A stretch of 42,212 nucleotides of DNA, from contig JAGNEZ010000055.1 in NCBI GenBank assembly GCA_018003015.1, positions 1 to 42,212 of the forward strand, read 5' to 3'. The position numbers and the translations under genes were made by a program. This stretch comes from Phycisphaerae bacterium. Its GTDB lineage: Bacteria; Planctomycetota; Phycisphaerae; UBA1845; PWPN01. The notes under the pieces are model-generated. The model ran no database searches and had not been told where the DNA came from. It saw nothing but the letters and a program-made list of their open reading frames with translations. Below are positions 16,292 to 24,396 of the stretch, piece after piece; within the stretch, counting starts at the first letter, position 1, and each line of letters starts with the position of its first letter.

Positions 16292-17266
16292 ATGCCGCTT
16301 ATTACACTGGTTACCACGTGTTACAATGAGGCCATGTCGGTTCGGTCCTGGCTTGATGACCTCGCACATCAAACGCGCCAGCCAGATCAAATCGTGGTCG
16401 TGGATGCCGGCTCGAATGATGGCACTGTGGAAGTACTGAGCGACTGGGTGACGCAATCTTCGAACAGGCTTCTGGAGGTACGAGACGGATGTACCGTCGC
16501 TCAGGGAAGGAACCGAGCCATTGAAGTTGCGTGTGGCAGCGTCATTGCGTCCACTGATATGGGCTGCCGACTAAACCATGACTGGTTCGAGCAGCTTGTG
16601 GCTCCCCTTGACACATCGTCTGAACTCTTTGATGTAGTGGCCGGCAACTACACCGTTGATCCGAGTACGCTGCGCACGGTGTGGGACTGGGCCGATTACT
16701 ACCTCCACAACAAGTATGAGACGCATTTGGCCCCAGGCTTCCTGCCCTCAAGCCGCTCGATCGCGTATCGCAAGAGTGTCTGGGAGCTTTTGGGAGGCTA
16801 CCCCGAGGATCTGCGGTACGCGGGCGATGACACCGTGTTTGCCAAGCAGATCTACGCGTCCGGCCTAAGAATCGCTCTTGCCCCCGAAGCAATGGCCTTC
16901 TGGCGTCGCCCTGGTTGCTGGGGCAAATACCTGAAGGAGGCCTTCAATTATGGTCGAGGCAACGGCGAAGCTGGCCTAGCGCGCGCGTTCGGATTACGCG
17001 GGGATGGCGTCGTTCATCATCTACCGCTTCTCCTTTGGACAGCATCCTTCCTCGTTAGGCGCTCGAACCTCGTGTACGCCGCTAGAGCGATTGGGGATGG
17101 GCACGTCCTCGCCGCAGCACTACTGCCCTTTCTTCGGGCCGCGTGTGTTTATAAAACTGGGCGCGGTCTTTGGGACGGTGTGAGCTACGGCGCGAGTAAC
17201 TGTGTAGCGTGCAGAGCCCGACTCCGACGTGAGAGCAGGAACTCAGAACGGGCTTTCCATACGTAA
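16292..17266 (+). CDS. Family 2 glycosyltransferase
   Basis: This 324-aa GT-A type enzyme is expected to add a sugar to the lipid-linked repeat unit on the cytoplasmic face. The N-terminal GT2 core is clear: LITLVTTCYNEAMSVRSWL, PDQIVVVDAGSNDGT and a DxD-like ASTDMG near residue 90, followed by DDTVFAKQIYASG. A C-terminal hydrophobic stretch (VHHLPLLLWTASFLV) may associate with the membrane. The start at 16292 has AGGA about 9 nt upstream. The IS701 right end lies only about 60 bp before the gene, so its original promoter or leader may have been altered. The sugar specificity cannot be deduced. Confidence 0.88.
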   Translation: MPLITLVTTCYNEAMSVRSWLDDLAHQTRQPDQIVVVDAGSNDGTVEVLSDWVTQSSNRLLEVRDGCTVAQGRNRAIEVACGSVIASTDMGCRLNHDWFEQLVAPLDTSSELFDVVAGNYTVDPSTLRTVWDWADYYLHNKYETHLAPGFLPSSRSIAYRKSVWELLGGYPEDLRYAGDDTVFAKQIYASGLRIALAPEAMAFWRRPGCWGKYLKEAFNYGRGNGEAGLARAFGLRGDGVVHHLPLLLWTASFLVRRSNLVYAARAIGDGHVLAAALLPFLRAACVYKTGRGLWDGVSYGASNCVACRARLRRESRNSERAFHT

Positions 17267-17335
17267 TTTCCCGCTGTGCCTCCTTGTGCCGAAGCCTCGC
17301 CCTTGCCGTCGTCTGGCATTTAACGGATCACCGAG

Positions 17336-18691
17336 ATGCAATCGTTGTTCTTCCCAACCCCGCACCGCATTGCTCGGTTCCTTCTTCTAGTTCTTCTTGT
17401 TACAGAGTGCACCTTCTCTTTCTTTGAATGGGCAAAGCTTACGGTCCCGAAGGTTGGAACCATCTCGCCAACAGACATAGCCTTTGCTGGGCTTGCACTC
17501 CTTTTAGTACGATCTCTCAAGGACGGCCCGCGGTGGCTGCGATTTGTTGATGTGGTTTCCATCCTGCTTGGGTTCTGGATCCTCGTGGCAGGAGCCTATC
17601 TCGTCGGAACGCAGGCGCTGCCGACGGAGTTGTTCCTGCGTCGCCACTTGCGCCTTTCCCTCATATGGCTGTGCTTCCCCGTAATCCGAGTGCTGGATGC
17701 TCGCATTAAACTGCATCTAGGCGTTGCAGCCCTGTTCCTGGGATTCGTGGTCGCCTGCATTCATGACTACATTGTTCTTAATCATCGTGCAGATTTGATG
17801 GAGAACTGGTACTACCTGTTTCTTGGGCTCGAAGGTCACCCTGATCGTGATGCCTTAAAGGCTGTGCTGTATGCTGACCTACTGGCGAACTGGCCGAGTG
17901 GTGGCAGTCTTGTGAGCGCCCTTGCTGTCGTGTGCGTGGTCCAGATCCTGCAAGCGCGTTGTGTTGCATCACGGCTCGTCGCTTCATGCATTCTGATCGC
18001 ACCGGCACTTGCTTGTGTTCTAGCTCTGTCGCGAGGACGGGTACTCGCCATTTTTGTGGTGTCCCCGCTTGCCTTGTTGTTTCTAAGAGGTACCCAGATC
18101 CTGCCGCGTGCCGCCTCGCTGTGGATAGTCCTCGGAGGCCTGGCAGTGTGCGTTTTCTCGGCGCCCAGTTTAGATTCCCCTGCTGTGCGCGAGATCCAGC
18201 GCAAGTTCCTTCGCTGGTTCGAGGAGGATCCACGGCAGGACACGTCAGTTCAGATCCGATTCGAGGATTCGTTGCAGGCGTCCCGGGAGATTGCCGCCTC
18301 GCCCTTTGTCGGGACGGGTCAGATGACTTTGCATGAGGTCACTACATTTCTTGGCGCCGACATACACGGTGTGTTGACCCTCGGATTAGTAGCAGGCCTT
18401 CCAGCCGTGCTGTTGTTGGCGATCTTCGTGGGGTCGGTCCTTCGAGCACACTCCTCATCATCAGCAAGCGTGTTTCCTTTCGCTTTCTGCGTATTTGTTC
18501 ATTACCTGTTTCTTCTTCTCGCAAATGTGGATTCAACCATAACTGTGCCACGTTCCGTGATTCCATTCCTGCTATCCGCCGCACTCCTCTGTTCTGCCTC
18601 AAACACCGACATCGTAGCGCCACCTACATTACCGGGGCGTGGAGACCCCACGCTCTGCTCGCGCTCGCCACGGGCGGAAATTGTTCTCTAG
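17336..18691 (+). CDS. Second Wzy-like O-antigen polymerase/ligase
   Basis: A 451-aa integral membrane protein with about 10-12 hydrophobic segments. The O-antigen ligase/polymerase region shows CVLALSRGRVLAIFVVSPLA followed by a soluble loop with IRFEDSLQASREIAASPFVGTG and ADIHGVLTLGLVAGLPAVL. This is the usual SRG...GTG pattern of the Wzy_C superfamily. Unlike the first polymerase (4861-7650) it has no TPR region. Two Wzy-like proteins with one flippase suggest that one polymerises the repeat unit and the other is a ligase, or that this one came in with the variable cassette. Its stop codon overlaps the Shine-Dalgarno of the next gene. Confidence 0.78.
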   Translation: MQSLFFPTPHRIARFLLLVLLVTECTFSFFEWAKLTVPKVGTISPTDIAFAGLALLLVRSLKDGPRWLRFVDVVSILLGFWILVAGAYLVGTQALPTELFLRRHLRLSLIWLCFPVIRVLDARIKLHLGVAALFLGFVVACIHDYIVLNHRADLMENWYYLFLGLEGHPDRDALKAVLYADLLANWPSGGSLVSALAVVCVVQILQARCVASRLVASCILIAPALACVLALSRGRVLAIFVVSPLALLFLRGTQILPRAASLWIVLGGLAVCVFSAPSLDSPAVREIQRKFLRWFEEDPRQDTSVQIRFEDSLQASREIAASPFVGTGQMTLHEVTTFLGADIHGVLTLGLVAGLPAVLLLAIFVGSVLRAHSSSSASVFPFAFCVFVHYLFLLLANVDSTITVPRSVIPFLLSAALLCSASNTDIVAPPTLPGRGDPTLCSRSPRAEIVL

Positions 18692-18703
18692 GAGAGTTGC
18701 GCC

Positions 18704-19783
18704 TTGCACGACATTGCCGTATACAGTTGGTGGTTTACTAGAAAACAGCGGCCTCATCACCTAGTGGATGTAGCTAACGCTGGCGGTCTGGTCGCGCATG
18801 TCTGGTCACTCTCTGGTGTGCATTCACGCGGTTCCGCGCTTTTCTCCCCGAATCGCCTCAGCCGGAAGTACCTACTGCCTTTTCGCTGGGCTCGTCGTTC
18901 CGCGTTCATTTCGCATCTCAACAGCATTCAGCAACGACGAGTTGTTAGTGGGTTCGCCAGGGATGACGTGCGGCTGTTAATCTACGCTGCGTGCCCACAT
19001 TACGTTCCGAAGGTAAAACATGCACCGTTGGTATACGACTGCATGGACGAATGGTCAGGCTTCGACGACGCGGACCCTGAGATCCAGGACAAAGAGGCGG
19101 CCCTTTGCAGTTTAGCGGACATCATCTGGTGTGTGAGCGCTCCACTGGTCGAGAAGCTCAAGCCAAGGTTTCCCAACAAGGTCAGATATGTCCCGAACGG
19201 TGTCAACTACGAGTTCTTCAGCAGATCCATCGCACTTCGCAATCGCTCCCCGTCTCAAGGCCTGCCCGTCCTTTGCTACATTGGCGCACTAGATTCCTGG
19301 TTTGACTCCTCGTTAGTACGCGGCGTCGCTCAGCAACTTCCAGAATGGCGCATTGTGCTTGTCGGACCACCTAGGCTTTCCGCAACACAACTGTCCGAGT
19401 TGGCCTTGCCGAACATCACACTTGCAGGGAGTCTAGACTACGGGCAACTTCCACTGCTTCTTTCCGCGGTCGATGTGTGCATGATTCCGTTTATTCTGAA
19501 TGACTTGATTCGGGCAACAAGTCCCATCAAGCTCTACGAATACCTTGGTGCCGGCTTGCCTGTCGTATCAACGCCACTGCCAGAGGTTCTTGTGCATCAG
19601 GAGGCAGGCGTGGTGCAGTGCGAGAGTGATCCGCGTCGCTTCGCTCACGCTGTTCGCGAACTGCAGCAGACAAATGCACGTGAACGTCGGCAAGCCGTCG
19701 CGAGAACACGGGACTGGCAGGTACTGTTTAAAGCAGCCCTACGGGAAGCCGGCGTTCTCGACGGGTTCGGCCCCCATGAGTAG
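18704..19783 (+). CDS. GT4-type glycosyltransferase, TTG start
   Basis: A 359-aa GT-B protein similar to the TuaH/GT1-GT4 group. The N-terminal domain has AVYSWWFTRKQRPHHLVDVA and PLVYDCMDEWSGFDDADPEI. The C-terminal domain has VRYVPNGVNYEFFS, LPVLCYIGALDSWFD, RIVLVGPP and RATSPIKLYEYLGAGLPVVS. The start is TTG at 18704: AGGAG (18690-18694) lies about 9 nt upstream and partly overlaps the preceding stop codon. This is the second TTG start with a strong Shine-Dalgarno in the cassette, after 11877. The sugar transferred is unknown. Confidence 0.82.
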   Translation: MHDIAVYSWWFTRKQRPHHLVDVANAGGLVAHVWSLSGVHSRGSALFSPNRLSRKYLLPFRWARRSAFISHLNSIQQRRVVSGFARDDVRLLIYAACPHYVPKVKHAPLVYDCMDEWSGFDDADPEIQDKEAALCSLADIIWCVSAPLVEKLKPRFPNKVRYVPNGVNYEFFSRSIALRNRSPSQGLPVLCYIGALDSWFDSSLVRGVAQQLPEWRIVLVGPPRLSATQLSELALPNITLAGSLDYGQLPLLLSAVDVCMIPFILNDLIRATSPIKLYEYLGAGLPVVSTPLPEVLVHQEAGVVQCESDPRRFAHAVRELQQTNARERRQAVARTRDWQVLFKAALREAGVLDGFGPHE

Positions 19784-19873
19784 AAGGTGCACCCCAGGAT
19801 CGAGCGGCGCCCTGCCAGAATGGCCGGTACGCTAACCAGTTTTGCCGCCGTGTTCTGTGGCCAGTAACCCAGC

Positions 19874-21103
19874 ATGAAGAACCAACCCAGTCCACCCTTA
19901 CCCATTAACAGACGGATCCTCGTCGTTGGATACGGTCGAGCCAACAGGGCGACCGCCTACACTCACCGTATCAAGGGTATCTGCTCCTCACTGGCCAACG
20001 CGAGATACGACGTTACACTGCTTTGGCTCACGCCGTTCTATTCGTGTTCCTCAAGTCAGTTCAGGGTCCTGCGGTCTCAGCTTCGAGTCATCGTCTGGCC
20101 CACGTTACCCGTCTTCTCTGTGCGCCCGCTCACTGTCGTGAGCCGCTTTGTATTCTCGCTCACGATCGCGCTCCTGCTAGTCGTGCTGCGACCGGCCTGC
20201 GTCCACGCTGAGACTGCGGGTGTTGCCGCGCTTGTACCCCCACGCAGGGTGCGATGCCCGCTTGTGATGGACTTGCACGGCGACGAACTCGCCGAGCTGT
20301 CTATGGCAGGGATGAAGGAATGGAGGATTAGACAAGCCGAGGCAGATCTGCAGGCCGCTGCTCAGCGTGCTGATGCGATAGTCTGTGTTTCGGAGAACCT
20401 CAAGAACACGCTGCTCCGCCACAATACGCTCGCGCGCATCCCGATGTGCATTGCACCATGTGGTGTCAATGTCGAGCAATTCGCTGCCGAGCGGTGCCGT
20501 CGCGTCCAAGCACGACAACGGCTAAACGTGGCTGATCGGCTCGTCGTCTGCTACTCTGGCGGCCTCGCAACATGGCAGTGCGTAGGTGAAACACTGGAGC
20601 TTGTGCGGCAACTCAGAGACAAGGATGGGCGAGTGTTCTTCTTGCTCCTTACACACCATGATCCAGCGCGCTGGGATACGGCACTGCGGCGGGTTGGTAC
20701 CCCGGTCCGCGATTACCAAGTGCTCTCCTTGACTCCAGAAGACGTTCCCAAGTGGCTCTCTGCCGGTGATCTTGGCCTGCTTCTTCGCAGGCCAAGTCCG
20801 GTCAATGCTGTAGCGAGCCCGACCAAATTGGGCGAGTACCTCGCTGCAGGGATGCCAGTGGTGACCACACAGCATGCTGGCGACGCTCCAGAGATCATAA
20901 GACACAGTGCTTGCGGCTATGTATTAGAAGACGTTGCTGTAGGTACGGGGGAGCTCGACGTCATACATACCCTTTTGTGCAGTGTAGTAGCTGATCGGGA
21001 GAGGGTGGCGTCACGATGCGTCCATGCAGCCCGCAACTACCAGAGCTGGGCAGTAAGCACCCAGCGGATTACGGAGCTCTACGCCAACCTGCTCTCCACG
21101 TGA
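19874..21103 (+). CDS. GT4-type glycosyltransferase
   Basis: This 409-aa GT-B fold protein begins RRILVVGYGRANRATAYTHRIKGI. The C-terminal nucleotide-sugar domain includes ADRLVVCYSGGLATWQCVGE and SPTKLGEYLAAGMPVVTT. The classical EX7E motif of many GT4 enzymes is not obvious in the SPVNAVASPTKLGEYL segment; only the last Glu is conserved. A hydrophobic stretch near residues 90-115 (VSRFVFSLTIALLLVVL) could be a membrane-binding helix. It lies 90 bp after the previous glycosyltransferase on the same strand and is probably in the same transcript. No clear Shine-Dalgarno was seen. Confidence 0.8.
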   Translation: MKNQPSPPLPINRRILVVGYGRANRATAYTHRIKGICSSLANARYDVTLLWLTPFYSCSSSQFRVLRSQLRVIVWPTLPVFSVRPLTVVSRFVFSLTIALLLVVLRPACVHAETAGVAALVPPRRVRCPLVMDLHGDELAELSMAGMKEWRIRQAEADLQAAAQRADAIVCVSENLKNTLLRHNTLARIPMCIAPCGVNVEQFAAERCRRVQARQRLNVADRLVVCYSGGLATWQCVGETLELVRQLRDKDGRVFFLLLTHHDPARWDTALRRVGTPVRDYQVLSLTPEDVPKWLSAGDLGLLLRRPSPVNAVASPTKLGEYLAAGMPVVTTQHAGDAPEIIRHSACGYVLEDVAVGTGELDVIHTLLCSVVADRERVASRCVHAARNYQSWAVSTQRITELYANLLST

Positions 21104-21138
21104 TGCATCGCTGATGTATTCATGGGCCGGAGGTAACG

Positions 21139-22272
21139 ATGACTCGTGTGCTTCATGCTACGTGGAGCGGGAAATATGCGGGGCTGCTCTCGCAAATCGT
21201 AACACGCCAGATGTCTGAAACGGATGTCCAGCTGACCGTGCTCTTCTGCACCGATGAGGAGGGTGGTCACGCCAAGGACCTTCGGCTGCGTGGAGTTCAA
21301 GTCCAGACGCTGAACATGCGGTCAAAGTATGGACTCTTGTCAAATCTCTACGGACTGTTTAGGCTCCACAAGCTTCTTCACGGTCGCGACTTCGACGTCA
21401 TCCATATGCAGGAGATCATCCTTCCGTTCATCTTTCTCGCACTCCGACACAGGTGCCGAACAGCACGGCTGGTCCTACACAGCCGAGGGGAATTCCCGTT
21501 CGCAAGACAGACCCCTTTCAGGGCTACCTTCTTCCTACTAAAGAAGCTTCTTTACAGGGTTCTTGTCAACTCGTACGTCGACGTACTCGTGACGAACTCG
21601 GATTTCATTACGCGTCACATGATTTCGTTGGGCATACGCCCACAGCTTATCGTCAGGTTGCATAATGCTACCGATCTTTCACGGATTGACGCTATCCGGA
21701 GCCGTCGACTTGAGATCGGGAAGAGGATCAAGGAGGAACTGCGTATCGGTGAGGATGTTCCGATTCTCTCAACCGCCGCTCGGTTAGAGGGACTCAAACG
21801 GATCGACTTGCTTCTCGAAGCAATGGCTAAGCTTCAGGACACCACCGCTCAATTGCTTGTGCTAGGGGACGGCCCCATGATGGGTTCGTTGAAGCGCCAC
21901 ACACAGCGGCTCGGACTTGGCGAACGCGTCACGTTCTTAGGTCACAGACATGACGCCCTTGAGTGGATAGCCACGTCAAATGCGTTTGTACTACCCACTA
22001 AAGGGGAGGCATTTGGGCTTGCCTGCCTCGAGGCGATTCTGTTGGAGATTCCGGTATTTGTGATGCAGGATGCTGGGGGTATGTGCGAGTTGGTCGAACA
22101 GGGGCGCAACGGATGGACATGCAGCTCGGTCGACGATCTTGCGTTCAAGGTGGACCAGCATCTAAGCGGCAGCGCCCACCTGGCACACTGGGATTACTCC
22201 GCATTTCGGAGACGATACGACATAGGAACGTATGTCCACGAGTTGGGTTTAATGTACGCAGGATCCTGGTGA
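21139..22272 (+). CDS. GT4 family glycosyltransferase
   Basis: A 377-aa GT-B enzyme. The N-terminus (MTRVLHATWSGKYAGLLSQI) is followed by DVIHMQEIILPFIFLALR and LVLHSRGEFPF. The C-terminal GT4 domain carries LSTAARLEGLKRIDLLLEAM, LVLGDGP, GERVTFLGHR and an EX7E motif within KGEAFGLACLEAIL. A strong Shine-Dalgarno (GGAGGT, 21129-21134) precedes the ATG. The gene is 35 bp downstream of the previous glycosyltransferase. It probably extends the repeat unit; the sugar and linkage are unknown. Confidence 0.86.
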   Translation: MTRVLHATWSGKYAGLLSQIVTRQMSETDVQLTVLFCTDEEGGHAKDLRLRGVQVQTLNMRSKYGLLSNLYGLFRLHKLLHGRDFDVIHMQEIILPFIFLALRHRCRTARLVLHSRGEFPFARQTPFRATFFLLKKLLYRVLVNSYVDVLVTNSDFITRHMISLGIRPQLIVRLHNATDLSRIDAIRSRRLEIGKRIKEELRIGEDVPILSTAARLEGLKRIDLLLEAMAKLQDTTAQLLVLGDGPMMGSLKRHTQRLGLGERVTFLGHRHDALEWIATSNAFVLPTKGEAFGLACLEAILLEIPVFVMQDAGGMCELVEQGRNGWTCSSVDDLAFKVDQHLSGSAHLAHWDYSAFRRRYDIGTYVHELGLMYAGSW

Positions 22273-22318
22273 GGACACTGGAGACTTGGAGAACTGACAC
22301 CCTATTCGGAGCGTGATG

Positions 22319-23209
22319 ATGCTTCTTCTCCAGAGAGCAATCGCCTTCATGACTAGGCATTACCCCCTCTACAGCGGCGGCCCCCGGATCATTAGGTCAC
22401 CGATCTTCAGATCAATAACTAAAGGCCGCAGCGACGTAATCTGGGCACGCTTACGCTGTGGTAGTCACGTTCTTGCTCCTCTCGATGACTTCAACGGTCA
22501 ACTCGCGTTTTATCTGGCGGACTCGGATCGAAAGATCTCCTGGGTGTGCCGACGAATTGTACGTCCGGGAGATACCGTGATCGATATCGGCGCAAATATC
22601 GGGATCGTAACAGCTGTCTTGGCCGAACTCGTCGGGAGTAAAGGCAGAGTCTACGCCTTTGAGCCAAATCCAGAGTTGTGCGGTCTTCTGAGAAAGATGA
22701 TAAAACGGAATCAGTATGAGAACGTCAGCCTTTACGAAACAGCACTTGGTGACGAGGAGGGCGAACTGGAGCTCGCTGTTCCGCACGGCCATTCCGGAGG
22801 AGCCTCGTTCGTGCGCCGAACTCAGGATTCCGCCAGCGTACGGGTCTCTGTTAGGCGCCTCTCACCCATTCTGCGCGACGCTGATGCCAAATCGGTTCGA
22901 TTAGTGAAGCTTGATGTTGAAGGCTTTGAGCTAGAGGTTTTGTTGGGGGCACGGGAGTGGTTCAAGGACCATGCACCAGATGCGATTCTCTTCGAACTGA
23001 ACGATTCGGCGACAAAGCAGGACTGTCATCCGACCGTTCGCGTTCTTCAGGAGTTGGGTTTTGCGTTCTTCAGCATTCCTAGGACGCTGATCCGCCCTCG
23101 TCTGCGCGAGTACAAGCCCGATGAAGGTGGTGTGCCAGAGAGTAGCGATCTCTTGGCAGTTCGCACCGGCGAAAAGCTGGCGGAGATTGGACCTTTGGTA
23201 AGCAGATGA
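22319..23209 (+). CDS. FkbM family methyltransferase
   Basis: A class I SAM-dependent methyltransferase of the FkbM family, about 296 aa. The motif I region reads GDTVIDIGANIGIVTAVLAE and is followed by GRVYAFEPNPELCGLL, SLYETALGDEEGELEL, RLVKLDVEGFELEVLLGA and ILFELND, all typical of the family. FkbM enzymes O-methylate sugars or polyketides, and here a sugar in the EPS repeat is likely. Three in-frame starts are stacked: GTG 22313, ATG 22316 and ATG 22319. ATG 22319 gives the best spacing to GGAG (22308-22311). It is the last gene before an IS630 remnant, which begins 113 bp beyond its stop. Confidence 0.88.
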   Translation: MLLLQRAIAFMTRHYPLYSGGPRIIRSPIFRSITKGRSDVIWARLRCGSHVLAPLDDFNGQLAFYLADSDRKISWVCRRIVRPGDTVIDIGANIGIVTAVLAELVGSKGRVYAFEPNPELCGLLRKMIKRNQYENVSLYETALGDEEGELELAVPHGHSGGASFVRRTQDSASVRVSVRRLSPILRDADAKSVRLVKLDVEGFELEVLLGAREWFKDHAPDAILFELNDSATKQDCHPTVRVLQELGFAFFSIPRTLIRPRLREYKPDEGGVPESSDLLAVRTGEKLAEIGPLVSR

Positions 23210-23219
23210 AGAACGCCTG

Positions 23220-23320
23220 GCGCATCTCACGATGTAGCCTAGCAATTTGCGTGCCAGACGGCCGGCTCGCCATCCGACACGGCTATTCCGCCCGATACGA
23301 CCATCAGTCGTGAGATGCGC
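23220..23320. repeat. 101-bp segment bounded by 13-bp perfect inverted repeats
   Basis: GCGCATCTCACGA (23220-23232) is repeated in inverse at 23308-23320, around 75 bp that include a GC-rich stretch (GGCCGGCTCGCC). It starts 10 bp after the FkbM stop and ends directly at the TA where the IS630-family element inserted. It may be a small mobile or REP-like element, or a long terminator stem. No U-run follows. Confidence 0.5.
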
Positions 23321-23342
23321 TAGTGCCGTTTCCATAAAGGTT

Positions 23343-24243
23343 CTACCGGTTTTCGGCCGCGTACCGGTTTCGGTATGCAGCATAACGATTCAAGGCGGTC
23401 CGGAGTTCGGCATGATCGGGATAGTACGAGTTGCGGATGACGAACTCCTTGACCGGCGTGAACTGGCATTCGATCGGGTTCAGCCATGATGCGTTGGTCG
23501 GCGTCCAGATCATGTGAACGTTGTTGGCCTGGCACCATCGCCGAACCTCGGGCGTGCCGTGGGGCGAGAAGTTGTCCAGGATGAGATGGACCCGCTGCTC
23601 GGCCGGGTACTGCCGCCTCATGCGTTTCAGTACCTCCAGAACTTCGCGAGACCGCTTTCTCGCACGCGTGTACCCCCACAGCCTGTCGGCGTGGATGTCG
23701 TAGAACGCCAGCCAATGTCGCACGCCCTGCTGTCGCGTGTACGTGGTGGGCCAGCGTTTCTGCCGGTTGCTGCGATAGTAACCCTGCCCCGGTTGCGGTC
23801 GAATCTCCAGCGGGCCGAACTCGTCGAACGAGATGGTCGGCCCATTCGAGGCGGGCTGGTTCACGAACCGGCGAATCACTTTTTTTCTACGGCGGCAAAG
23901 CCCGCTTGAGGCTTTCTGGAGGATTGGCCGATAGGGATGGGTGGAGCTTCAAGCGAGGAGGGCCACGGATGGCCAGGACTCAATCCCGCCCGAAGGCACC
24001 GGTAGAGAAGGCGCTTCACACCTGTGCGACTCGTTGTCCCCGCCGTAACCCCGCCGCATACCTCGCCCAGCTCGAAGTCTTGCTGCTCAAGCGGACTTTG
24101 CCGCCGTAGGTTTTTTTAGACTTGAGCGCGGGATCGTTGCATTCTTTCCAGGTTTTCGTGCGACGCAGGCGGACCTTGGCACCTTTGATGTTCTGAAGCT
24201 TCCTTCCTTCGTCGATCCGGAGGTTTCGAACGTACAAGCACAT
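23343..24243 (-). pseudogene. IS630-family transposase, deleted and interrupted
   Basis: Read from 24243 leftward, the N-terminus (MCLYVRNLRIDEGRKLQN) passes directly to RTKTWKECNDPALKSKK. The helix-turn-helix part, roughly 100 residues by comparison with what I know of the family, is missing. The frame is then broken by the nested insertion 23887-24110. It resumes at VIRRFVNQPASNGPTISFDEFGPLEIRP and runs intact through LILDNFSPHGTPEVRRW and TPTNASWLNPIEC to a stop at 23343. Asp, Asp and Glu of the DDE triad are still recognisable in FDEFGP, LDNFSP and NPIE. No active protein is expected. Confidence 0.8.
23887..24110. mobile_element. 224-bp MITE-like insertion nested in the IS630 transposase
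   Basis: The ends are 24-bp inverted repeats with one mismatch (23887-23910 and 24086-24109); both begin CTACGGCGGCAAAG read inward. On each side lies a run of seven T (23880-23886 and 24111-24117), which could be a target duplication or a preferred T-rich target. No coding capacity is visible inside. It splits the transposase exactly between the SKK and VIRRF segments. Confidence 0.7.
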
Positions 24244-24396
24244 GGCGAGACTCCACGTGAAACCGTGGCATCCATGTCAACACGTGGCACTCTATATATA
24301 CCATCTCTCGCCATGGCGCAAATCCGTCAGCACGAGAAAGTTACATCACGTTTTTGGAAACGGCAACTAGCTCAGCTGGACTGCGTTACCAGGGTC

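Larger units (their letters stand above)
23323..24367 (-). mobile_element. Degenerate IS630-family element
   Basis: The left end reads GTGCCGTTTCCATAAA after a TA at 23321-23322. The right end, read inward, is GTTGCCGTTTCCAAAAA before a TA at 24368-24369. TA flanks and a transposase with the LDNFSPHG and NPIE motifs fit the IS630/Tc1-mariner group. The coding part has lost its helix-turn-helix region and is interrupted by a nested 224-bp insertion, so the element is dead. The following glycosyltransferase gene starts just after its right end. Confidence 0.8.
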
